From Progne subis subis (Eukaryota > Chordata > Aves > Passeriformes > Hirundinidae): a DNA stretch of 64,000 bases. Positions 34,901 through 46,900 of the stretch are shown here, one piece after another (position 1 is the stretch's first letter; every line of letters starts with the position of its first letter). The position numbers and the translations under genes are program-made. The stretch covers positions 496,001 to 560,000 of the forward strand of contig JAKJHU010000184.1 in assembly GCA_022316685.1 (NCBI GenBank), in the 5' to 3' direction. Under the pieces are notes generated by a model. It did not search any database. It was not told the origin of the DNA and worked only from the letters and a program-made list of their open reading frames with translations.

Positions 34901-37900
34901 TTCTGATGTTAAAGCATAGCGGTTGATTCTTCCTTGGAGATGCTCTGATAAGGACACTTCCATGGAATAGCTGCCTCTTCTCACCATGTTTTTTAGAGAA
35001 GCAACTTGGCCTCATGTTTTTTAGCACTCTTTCAGATTTAGCCAAACTTGGCCAAGCAGTTCAGATGTGAGGGGCTCAGAGGGAGCCAGTGCTTTGTTCT
35101 GATGTGCAGTCTGCTCAAATGCTGCCCTCAAAATGTGTTGGGTGTTTTGGTTTTTTTTTTTTCCAATCATTTAGCAGCGACATTTGTTCTCAATTTCCCC
35201 TTTTATTCTCTCCAGGAGGTAATGTCAAATGAAGTTCAGCATATGAGGCAGCATCATGTGGGGGGAAAACATTTTTTGTTTCATTTAGGGCTGTTTTGCC
35301 TGAGAAGGAGGCTGAGGCTCTCCGTTCTCATGGGCTGTGCTGGGGTTCACGTGGAACTGGAAAAATGGAAATAGATGAAGAGGCTGCAGGTGGTGATCAG
35401 GGCATATGAGCTCCTGCTTGTGGAAAGCTCTCCCTTCATTAGCGCATTAGCATTTTTCTTCCCTAATTTGTGCACTGTTTTTTTGGGGGAATGGTGTGTC
35501 TCCTTGGGGTGGCTCTTCTGTGCTGGTGTCCAGCGCCTTTATCTTGCCAGTGCCTCAACTGATCCTTATAATCTTCAATATTTTTTTGTTCATTTTGTAA
35601 TTTCTTGACTGGTCTTTATCATTTTTATCATAAATTAGCATAGCTAATTAGCAAAACCTGGCACATGTTAGTTGTTAAAGAGATCTGGCTTAGTCAGTGG
35701 GCTGTGAATGTAAAGCCAGAGGAAATTTAGAGACAGAATTTCCTGACAGCAAGGTTTGGAAAGCATCAGAGGGGGCTGTGATGGGGTCACCATCCCTGAG
35801 AGGGTTCCGAAAATGTGCGGGGGCAACACTTGAGGGCATGGGTCAGTGGTGACCACGGTGGTGGCCTTGGGTGGACACCTGAGCTCGGGCCGCTCATGGG
35901 AACATTTTCCAGCCTTGTGTCTTGGCGGCTCCATGGGATCGCTGATGTGGGTGGCAGCGGCTCCATGGGATCGCTGATGTGGGTGGTGGTGACTCTGTGG
36001 GATCACTGATGTGGGTGGCAGCGGTTCCATGGGATCGCTGATGTGGGTGGTGGTGACTCTGTGGGATCGCTGATGTGTGTGGTGGTGACTCCATGGGATC
36101 GCTGATGTGGGTGGCAGCGGTTCCATGGGATCGCTGATGTGTGTGGTGGTGACTCCATGGGATCGCTGATGTGGGTGGCAGCGGTTCCATGGGATCGCTG
36201 ATGTGGGTGGCAGCGGTTCCATGGGATCGCTGATGTGGGTGGCAGCGGTTCCATGGGATCGCTGATGTGGGTGGCGGCGGCTCCATGGGGTCGCTGATGT
36301 GGGTGGCGGTGGCTCCATGGGATCGCTGATGTGGGTGGCGGCGGTTCCATGGGATCGCTGATGTGGGTGGCGGCGGTTCCATGGGGTCGCTGATGTGGGT
36401 GGCGGTGGCTCCGTGGGGTCGCTGATGTGGGTGGCGGTGGCTCCGTGGGGTCGCTGATGTGGGTGGCGGTGGCTCCGTGGGGTCGCTGATGTGGGTGGCG
36501 GTGGCTCCGTGGGGTCGCTGATGTGGGTGGCGGTGGCTCCGTGGGGTCGCTGATGTGGGGTGGCGGTGGCTCCGTGGGGTCGCTGATGTGGGTGGCGGTG
36601 GCTCCGTGGGGTCGCTGATGTGGGTGGTGGTGACTCCGTGGGATCGCTGATGTGGGATCGCTGATGTGGGTGGCGGCGGTTCCATGGGATCGCTGATGTG
36701 GGTGGCGGCGGTTCCATGGGATCTCTGATGTGGGTGGCAGCGGTTCCATGGGGTCGCTGATGTGGGTGGCAGCGGTTCCATGGGGTCGCTGATGTGGGTG
36801 GCGGTGGCTCCATGGGATCGCTGATGTGGGTGGCAGCGGTTCCATGGGATCTCTGATGTGGGTGGCGGCGGTTCCATGGGATTGCTGAATGGGTGTCAGT
36901 GACTCTGTGGGCTCTCTGCCATGGGTGTCACTGATCCGTGGGCTCTCTAACATGGGTGTCACTGATCCGTGGGCTCTCTGCTGTGGGTGTCGCTGACTCT
37001 GTGGGCTCTCTAACATGGGTGTCACTGACTCCGTGGGTGTCACTGATCCGCGGGCTCTCTAACATGGGTGTCACTGATCCGCGGGCTCTCTAACATGGGT
37101 GTCACTGATCCGCGGGCTCTCTAACATGGGTGTCACTGATCCGCGGGCTCTCTAACATGGGTGTCGCTGACTCTGTGGGCTCTCTAACGTGGGTGTCACT
37201 GATCCGCGGGCTCTCTAACATGGGTGTCACTGATCTGTGGGCTCTCTAACGTGGGTGTCACTGACTCGGTGGGTGTCACTGATCCGCGGGCTCTCTAACA
37301 TGGGTGTCACTGATCTGTGGGCTCTCTAACGTGGGTGTCACTGACTCGGTGGGTGTCACTGATCCGCGGGCTCTCTGCCGTGGGTGCCGTTGACAGCCCG
37401 AGAACGCCGGGGCAGAGCTCAAGGATGGGCAGCACCACTACGAGGGCGCCGTGGTGATCCTGGACGCGGGCGCGCAGTACGGCAAGGTGATCGACCGGCG
37501 CGTGCGCGAGCTCTTCGTGCAGTCCGAGATCTTCCCGCTGGAGACGCCGGCCTTCGCCATCCGCGAGCAGGGATTCCGGTACGTCCTGCAGCCTGCTCCC
37601 TCCCTCCCTGCCTCCCTCCTGGGCAGTGCCCCCAGTGCCAGCGGTTCTCTCTGAGCTGAGCTGGGCACGCCTGGGCAGAGATCCGTGTGGTACCTTTGTC
37701 TCTCGCTGCCTTTTCGTGCATTTGTTTCTTTAATGTCGTTTCAACAATTTCTATTCCAAAGTACCATTCAAGAGGCTGTGTTTAAATACCTGCCAAAATG
37801 TAGATGATTTTGCTGTTTTACCTGTTGAATTTTTTGTGGGCTTCTAAAATTTTTTTTTTTTTACTATTTGTTTTTTTTTTAATTTAATTTAAACTAACTA

Positions 37901-40900
37901 ACTTGGATGCTGAAGTTATCCTGCCAGATGTTTCTAGGGAGTAGCAAACAAAAATTGTTTGAAGCAAAGAAAAGTCTCACAATTACTTAGTGCTTTGCAC
38001 ATTAATTTTTCATCTTTTGTTAGGCTTTTTAGGGATATACATCTCTTCTGTGTGTGGAGAATAAATACCCTGAAGTCTACAAATCACCAAAGATTTGTAC
38101 TTTCTTGTCAGTTTGGTACAAATCCAGAAACACGGTGCACATGGGATTTTGGCTGTGCTCTGTAGTGGATAGGACAGTGCTGCAGAAGTGCATTTTTCCA
38201 GTCAGTGATAATTAGTGAAGCAGAAAATAGTTTGTGTCGATGCAGGTTTGCGGTGGGAGGAACTTCAGAGCAGTTAAAAGTTCTTGAGAGCATTGGGATT
38301 AGGCCTGTAGGACGTGTCACTGCTCTCTGCAGTTGGCAGAGCCTCCCCGTCCCGGTCACTCCTCGAGGCTGGGGCAGTGCTTTTGGGTCACCCAGGCTGG
38401 TCAGTAACTCTGCCTGTCCACAAAACCTCTTTGTGTCCCCGGTGTCCGTCAGTCACCAAACACAGCAGATCCACAACTGTGAAACTGAGCTGGTGGCTTT
38501 CCTGCAGGGTTTGTGCATATTCCATGTCCTGGGAACAGTCAGGTTCCCATGCTCCTGCATGGAATGGGTGAGGAGCTGCACCTGGGGCTGTGCCGAGCTT
38601 TGAGATGGGCAGCAGATGGGATTTTGCTAAATCACATTTACATGTTGTGTTTAAAAAGCCGGCTCCTCGATGTTCGGGACACTCCAGTGACAAGTGTCAC
38701 CTAAATGTGACACGAACACGAGCATTTCCCACAAGGCCCTGGCTCTGCATTGAGAATGGCCTCTGGCGCTGAGCTCTGGCGTATCTGACCTCGGGGTATC
38801 AATGCACACATTTACCCTGGGTGTTTTAATGTGCCTCCTGAGGTGCCTGTAAGGTGGTGCAAAGGGGCTTTCCAGAGCTGGGTCAGGCTGTTGGGGAAGG
38901 GTTTAGGGTAAACCTGAGAAAGGGATATTCATACCAACACAGACAAGTGTGCAGGAAAGCTTGCAAAGTCTGCATCCTCTGCTGGTTCTGACTTCTCCTG
39001 CACAGCTGAGAAGATGCAAGTCCTTCTCTCAGCCTCAACTCATTTTTGTACTTTAATACTCGGGCACATTGCAAACCTCTCTCTGTTATGTCAAATTTCA
39101 ATTGGCATGGAAAAAACCCCAGGTTTTTAAGGCTCAGTTTTTTGACTAGAACAGCATATAACTATTTTAACTTCTCGTAAGAATGTTCAGTCTATAGGTG
39201 TGGCTGTATTCCTTCAGTTCCTCCCAAGAACCCAAGGGAGCAGCTGGAGCAGCGTCAGGGGAGGTGTGGGCTGGAGATCAGGGAAAGGTTCTTCCCCAGA
39301 GGGTGCTGGGCTCTGCTCAGCCGCTCCAGGGAATGGGCACTGCCCCAGGGCTGCCAGAGCTCCAGGGGCCTGTTCTGTGAGTCTAATTAATATTAAACTG
39401 TGCCCTGTGCACCTGGCCCTGGGGAAAATGCTTGTGTGCATGGAGTTACTGGGAGCAGTGGCAGCAGCAGCCGTGGAGGGAGTTCAGGCTCCTCAGAGCC
39501 GTTCAGGCTGAGGACATCCACGGTGTCTCCAGGCTGACCAGAAGTGCCTGTGCGAGAGCAGCAGGGAGGAGCTCTCAGGACGGTTCAGTGTAAGGCTCTA
39601 CACCCTTCCAGAGCTGGCCTGGAGGTCCCAGCAGGCAGGGAAACAAGTGCTGCCTCCTCCAGCTCCTGCCTGCTGGGCTGCAGGGGACCCTGGTGCAGGG
39701 CTTGCTGCTGCAGGGTGGTCTCTGTCAGTGCTGCAGGGCTGTGGGCAGCACAGTGCCTGTTCCTGCTGCTCAGAACCAGAAAAACTCTATTTTGTCAGCA
39801 TTTGCAGGGAGCTAATGCTGGGGGAGTTATTAGATACATTTAATCCCATTTATGCAACTTCTGTCTCGTTTGGTTTTGCGTTTCTGGCTGGGAACAAGTT
39901 TGATGTTCTCTGTGAGACAAACAGTTCTGAGTCCAAGGTCTGGCACAGCCCTGCTCTGTCCCGGGATGAGGCCAGAAGTGTTGCCCAACTGGTGCTTCTG
40001 CAGTTCATGGTCTTGTAAATCATTATGGTTTGCAGAAGCTCTCCCTCCCCCTTTGAGATGGTTTAATTTTCCTTTATAGTGTGAAGTGTTAACTCCAAAC
40101 CCTACACGATCGCGTGTATTGCGCTTGTAATTCTCCACGTGCTCCTAATGCCATCTCTGCATAACCAGAATGGATCAAGGGAGGGGTTTTTCAGCAGGTT
40201 TAGGAGTTAGGGAGTGGATTTTTTGACTGCAGGTCTCCTCCAGATGTCACAGACTTCATAAATTGTGTATGTGTGTGTGTATATATATATATAAAGATAT
40301 GTCTTGGTGCTAATCCTCTAATTTGTCGCAGCCATCCTGCTTCTCTTGTAGCTGATGGCTGGCTGTGAAGAATTTAAAATACAGGCACTTTTTATGATGG
40401 CTTATATATGAGTTTGTTTAAACTGGGGCAATCCCTCCCTGAAAACCTGCTGGGTTCGACAGCAAAAATCCAGCTATGTGTTCATATCTGTGTTAAAATG
40501 TCTGTTAGAAAGTATCAGCTCTGAGAGCGGTGTGACACTGTGCCAATGCTTAAAGTAAATAGATATCAAAGTAAGCAGTGTGTTTCCATTAATGATTTCT
40601 CCGTGTCCTGTCTGCAGAGCCATCATCATATCTGGAGGACCAAACTCTGTGTATGCAGAGGATGCCCCGTGGTTCGACCCGGCCATATTCACCATAGGAA
40701 AACCGGTGCTTGGGATCTGCTATGGCATGCAGGTGCTGTTGGGAGGAGGCACAGGGTCTTTGGGCTTGGGACACGTCTCCAGGAGCCAGTCCAGCCAGCA
40801 GAGCTGCTCGTCCACAGCCACCTCCTGGGGCTCATTTCTGTGGGAACTGGAGGGGCAGTGCTGGAGGAGCTGCTTTCAGCACAGGCAGGGCCACGGGAGC

Positions 40901-43900
40901 GTTCAGCTGATGAACCCAGCTTGCTCTGTGCTCCTCTCCTGGCTCTGCCTTGTCCTGTCACGGACTTAAACTGAGGGAGGGCAGATTTGGATTAGAGATT
41001 AGGGAGAAGTTCTTCCCTGGCAGGGTGTTGAGGCCCTGGCACAGGGTGCCCAGAGCAGCTGTGGTGCCCCTGGATCCCTGGCAGTGCCCAAGGCCAGGTT
41101 GGACATTGGGGTTTGGAGCCCCTGGGTCAGTGGGACGTGTCCCTGCCATGGCTGGGGTGGCACTGGGTGGGATTTAAGGTCCTTTCCAACCCAAACCAGT
41201 TTGGGATCAGTTACATAAATGGTGTTTCTTGGCTGCAGTGCTGTGGATGGAGTTCCACACTGGCTGTTTTTGTCAGAGGAGATGTAACCTGTCAGTCACT
41301 CGTTCATTCTGCCCAGCTGGCACTGAACGGGGCACCTCTCCTGGCAGCAGGTGGGGCAGTGCCTCAGGCGTGGGCTGCTTCTAGCATCGTTCTTAAGAGT
41401 GCTTAACGCTCCCTCACAAAAAAAGAAAAAGCCCTTACCTCCCTTTGGAGTCACTGTGATCCTGCAGGGATCTGGTAGATCCCAGCTGAGCTAAGCAAAC
41501 TTCCAGGGAGACGAGGGCTGCTTTAGGTGCACGGCTTCTGCTCGTGCAGCTTGCTTTTTCCAGGGTTACTCACAAAATGAACCCAAGGGAATAAATTCAG
41601 GGTTTAGACGTGGCCTCAGGTAGGCAGCTGGTTTGCAGAGCAGCCCTTTCTGAGGGAAGCAGCTGTGCAATATTCCCTGTTTTGCAAATCTCTGCCTGTG
41701 GGGTTCTGCTCCCTCTGTGTGGCACTGGGGAATGAGCAGGGCGAGGATTAATTCCGAGGGGAATTCTTACGCCTTTGGGAAACAGCAGGAGTGTGGTGAG
41801 GGGCGGAATGCTGCAGGTCGTGGGGAGCTTTCTCATCCTCTCGTGCCTCAATCCTTCTGCTCTGCAGATGATGAACAAGGTGTTTGGAGGGACGGTGCAC
41901 AAGAAGAGCGTTCGGGAGGATGGAGTGTTCAGCATCACCCTGGACAACACCTGCTCACTCTTCAGGTGCACACACATTTCCTGTTACCACAGCAGGGAAA
42001 GCGTGTCTGGATGAGAGGAAGGTTATTTTAAAATAAAAGGGCAAAATCAGCTGATAATTTCTATAAAACTTTCACAAGTGTGGTCACAAACAAGCAGGTT
42101 ACTCATGGAAACAAATGCTTAAGGATAACTTTGCAGTTGGCTCTAAAAAAGCAGGTGTATTTGCTGGGAATACTGTATAAACCCCTTATTTCTGGGTCTT
42201 CACTGAGACACTGTAAATGCACCACGATTTGAGGATATTTGCGTTAAGCTCTTGTCTCCTGCAGTGCACTGCTCTTGTATTTGTTGGTCCCCATCCAGTT
42301 TTGGAAAGGGCACAGAAAATCCAAACCCATTCCTCTTCTACCTTCCTTTAAAACTGCTGTGTGATGTTTTATAAACCAGAATTAGATTTCCTGATAATTT
42401 TGCCGATGGCTTTCAAGGTCCTTGTAAAAAGTCTGACAGTTTACTCCTCCCTGGTGCTCTAGTTTTATTATCTTCCTTCTGTGGGGCTCCTGCAGAACTG
42501 TCTGATGTGCCCAAACTGTCCCGAAAACACATAGTTTTGAACAAGAAAAGTTCACTCTGTTGAAATAAAAAGCAATGCTCCCAGTATCCTGATTGACTCC
42601 AGATGGCTCCCCGTGTCCAAGAGGGGATTTCAGTACTGGGCTGTTTACGAGGAGAAACCCACAAACCCTTCAGAATTAAGATAAATTCCCCCTTGGAGGA
42701 GGCAGCTTCCAAGGGAGGCATCTCAGAGCTGCAGATGGCTGTTCCTGGGAAGGAAATCCTGCAGACATTTCAAATGTGCTGAGATGTGCTTTTGTTGGAA
42801 TCCCTCAGGGCATCTCTTGGAAAGGCAGGGAGTGAAATCTTTGTTCTTTCTTGAATTGATTCTGGTTTTTAATCCTGGCTTAGGGGCCTTCAGAAGGAAG
42901 AGCTCGTGCTCCTCACTCATGGAGATAGCGTGGATAAGGTAGCTGACGGATTCAAGGTGGTGGCACAGTCTGGGAACATCATAGCAGGTATTTGTTTTAT
43001 CCTCAATTTGTCTTCTGGTAACGTTTGGTAAAGAATTATGGCAGGCATGGGTTAGAACCAGATGGGAACAGAGTAATAGTTCTTGAAATTTAATTGCCAA
43101 GTAAATGAAGTGTTTTTAACAATTTCTGTTTGTATGTCGAGCCGTCGCGATAAGAAAGAAATGTACTTTAAAAAGAACGGTCCTGATTGAAATATGGTGA
43201 AAGTTAACATTATTTATATAGTTTATATTATTTTAAAACATGCATGTGTTGTTTGTCTCAGAAATAAAATATCCTGTGCCCTTGAGGCAGGGGATGGGGA
43301 GACCTGCACTGTGCTGTGCACTGTAACTGTACCAGTCAAGCACTGTTTAATTGTTAAAGCTTTATTAACTTGTTATTGTATTTAATATTGAATATTAATG
43401 GATGTTCAACTGAGCAAGAGCAGTGTAGGAACTGAGAGCAGGGCTTTAACATCACACAGAGATTGTCACAGGGAATTTTGGGACCTTAGGATTTGGGGTT
43501 TGAAAGGCACTGGAGTTACCAAGTCCCAGAGAGCCGCTTTGATTCTCTTGCCTGGCTTGGGGATGCATTCAATTCCAGCTGATTTATGTATTTATTGTTG
43601 TTCTGTCACGTGTGCCAGGCATAGCAAACGAGTCTAAAAAGCTCTATGGAGCACAGTTCCACCCTGAGGTGAGCCTCACAGTGAACGGGAAGATGATCCT
43701 GAAGAATTTTCTGTACGACATTGCGGGCTGCAGCGGCACCTTCACCGTGGAGAACAGAGAGCTCCAGTGCATCCAGGACATCAAGGAGAAAGTGGGCTCC
43801 TCCAAGGTGCTGGTGAGTTCAGTCACAGCTGGGGGCTGGTGTGCAGAGCCACTGGCACAGCTGGGGTCGGTTTGGGAAGTGGGGAATTGTCGTGGTTTGG

Positions 43901-46900
43901 GTCCTGTCCTCACACGTGGCCAGAGTGGGATCAGCCCGCTGGAGATGTTTCAAGTCTCAGGGTTGACCTGCAGCCTTCCAGAGTGGCTTCATGATATTGC
44001 CTGACGGCTCCTTGGGTGTGTTTGGCAAAGCCAAGGTTTTAATAAATGGGAAAATAATAAATGGTACAGAAATAAAAGAACAAAAGCCATTCACAGGTGC
44101 CAGAGAAGCATCTGACACCTGACTAAGACACCCCCAAAAGAGCCCTGAGCAGCTCTGTGCTCCTTCTTAAGTCCTTCACGTTTTTGGAGGCGCAGTTTGT
44201 CCTGCTGCCAACAGAATCTATTGGCATTTCTGAGGAGCAGCTAAAGAGACCCATCAGTGTTCTTACTTTGGCATCGAGCCAAGTGCTGTCAGGACGGCAA
44301 AGAAGTTCCTGGCTCCTTTACCTTATAAAAACAGCAAAGGGTGAGTGTTAAACCTTTCCCTGCATGGAAGCCCCTGCTGGGTATGGGGGGCATTCCCAGA
44401 GTCCTGCATTCCCAGGTTTTAGGGAGGCTGCACAGCCGGGGCACTGTGTGGCTGGCTGGCTGCAGCTCAGTGTTGTCGTCTTGGTTTGGAATCCAGGTGT
44501 CTGCCAGGGAAAGCTGGAAATTCCCTTGGAATGGAGAATGTGAACCCCCTCTCTCCGAATTATTATTATTATTTCGCAATTAAGGGGGCTTTCAGGCAAA
44601 GAGATGGGAATAGGAATAACAGTTCTTTACTAGGAATATTAAAAATACAAATGCAGTAGTACAAAAAACAACAACAAAAAAAATCCTGAAAACCCTGACA
44701 GAGTCAGAACATGACCTGCCACCCTGTTGGTCAGTGAGTCCTGCTGCAGTGCCAGGTGTGGTTCTGTTGGAGCAGAGATGATCCTGTGGAAGGGCCCCGT
44801 GGCGGTGAGATGGATTCCTCTGGCAGTCCAGCGCACACGGGCTGTGCTGCTGGTCCCAATCCCAGGTTTGATCCAGCTGGGAATGCTGGGCTCCTCCCCT
44901 GGGTGGAGCATCTCCCAGTGGATGATGGAATTGTCTCAGTGAGCCTGGATTGCCCATGAACACAGAGATCCCTGGAGAGCTGAGGGATGGGTTCCACTGG
45001 AGATAAAGAGAGCCCCTCCCCAGCCACAGCTGGAAACAGAGCACACACTTTGGTTACACAGTGCCAGCCAAGGGCACAGCTGTGCCCTCCTTCCCTCCCT
45101 CCCTCCTGCTGTGTGTTAACCCCTTTGCTGTGCCCAGCTGAGCTCTGTGTGTGTGTTTCCCTGTGCCCAGCTGAGCTGTGTGTGTGTTTCCCTGTGCCCA
45201 GCTGAGCTGTGTGTGTGTGTTTCCCTGTGCCCAGCTGAGCTCTGTGTGTGTGTTTCCCCGTGCCCAGCTGAGCTGTGTGTGTGTTTCCCCGTGCCCAGCT
45301 GAGCTGTGTGTGTGTTTCCCCGTGCCCAGCTGAGCTGTGTGTGTGTTTCCCCGTGCCCAGCTGAGCTGTGTGTGTGTTTCCCCGTGCCCAGCTGAGCTGT
45401 GTGTGTGTTTCCCAGTGCCCAGCTGAGCTGTGTGTGTGTTTCCCCGTGCCCAGCTGAGCTCTGTGTGTGTGTTTCCCCGTGCCCAGCTGAGCTCTGTGTG
45501 TGTTTCCCCGTGCCCAGCTGAGCTCTGTGTGTGTGTTTCCCTGTGCCCAGCTGAGCTGTGTGTGTGTGTTTCCCTGTGCCCAGCTGAGCTCTGTGTGTGT
45601 GTTTCCCTGTGCCCAGCTGAGCTGTGTGTGTGTGTTCCCTGGCCCTGGCAGGTGCTGGCTCTGTGTTAACCCTTTCCCCGTGCCCACCTGAACTTTGTGT
45701 GTGTGTTCCCTGGCCCTGGCAGGTGCTGGCTCTGTGTTAACCCTTTCCCTGTGCCCACCTGAGCCCTGTGTGTGTGTTCCCTGGCCCTGGCAGGTGCTGC
45801 TCAGCGGCGGTGTGGACTCCACGGTGTGCACGGCGCTGCTGAACCGCGCCCTGAACCGCGAGCAGGTCATCGCCGTGCACATCGACAACGGCTTCATGCG
45901 CAAGAGGGAGAGCCAGGCCGTGGAGGAGGCCCTCAAGAAGCTGGGCATCCAGGTGAAAGGTACCACGTTCCTGCTCAGTGCTCCTCACACCTCGCTGAGT
46001 TGGGGTTTTCCCAGAATCTGCCCTCAGGGTCGGGTTTTATCGATGTGCAGTTCCCAGGCTCTGGTACCCGGGCCAGGTTGGTGATGTGGAGCCACCTGAA
46101 CCCGTTCACAAGCTTTAAAGCTGAGATGTTAGCCTTTATTTACTGGGAGTGTGCAGAGAGCTGCCCCATCTCTTCAGGTGTGGGTGAGTTCTGCAGGTGG
46201 GGCGCAGCAGAGCAGTGGGTCTGTGCCTTGCTCTGGTGGTTTCATGTTGCCTATCACAATTCCCAGCCCTTGCACCATTTTGTAGTGTTTTTTTTCTGCT
46301 GCTGTGAGATAGGATTAGGAGAAAAGCAAAGCAAGTTCAAACTTAAAGGGTGTAAAGATAGATTTATTAGCAAACACCAAAAGAAGAAAGTGAGACTCAA
46401 AATTAAACCTTCAAACTTCTCCCTTCTCCCCACAAACTGTTCACTCTCTCACTGACAATATGAAGAGACAAACCCTGTGATTTTCACAGTTTACTGCCCA
46501 TAAGTTGTCTTCCATCCATTCATTTGGAGAGAGAAGTCTCCATGCCATGGAATTTCCCCACTGACCACGCAGAGCAGCTCTCTTGTGGGTTTAATTCTCA
46601 CAAGAACAGCTGCCCAGGAGCCTGCTCTTGTGCAGTCCCTCCCATTTGGTGTTTCCATCCAGTAATGAACTTAAACCATCACACGTGGTCGCCCCTCTGC
46701 TGAGGGACCCTGTTCAGCTGCTGCAGAACTGACTGAATTTCCATGTTCTCCAGTGCCTTGATGAACACTTGGGGATTCATTTCTTACCCTGAGTCTGTTT
46801 CCTTGTCAGCTCCTTTGGGTGACTGAATGCTGCTATAGCCAAAATGACTTTCAAGGCATTTTTTCTGGCTTTGATAGAGGTGCATTTTAATGGTATTGGA

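Larger units (their letters stand above)
37580..40617. other. GMPS intron 2
   Basis: No exon recognised. It contains T-rich runs near 37,850-37,880, a CR1-like segment near 39,225-39,370 and a TG/TA microsatellite at 40,266-40,293. Confidence 0.6.

Noticed and set aside
35668..37043. Minus-strand open frames of 327-381 codons rich in His, Pro and Thr
   Set aside because: They come from the 32-bp and 31-bp minisatellites in GMPS intron 1, with no splice, start or homology support.
43885..44345. Possible further LTR or other element in intron 6
   Set aside because: TATA-like and poly(A)-like motifs and a TGTCGTGGTTTGGG start were noted, but no coherent ends or family match could be established.
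44731..45966. Minus-strand 411-codon open frame
   Set aside because: It runs through the exon 7 minisatellite and antisense to GMPS exon 7; repetitive [15 protein letters not shown] peptide.
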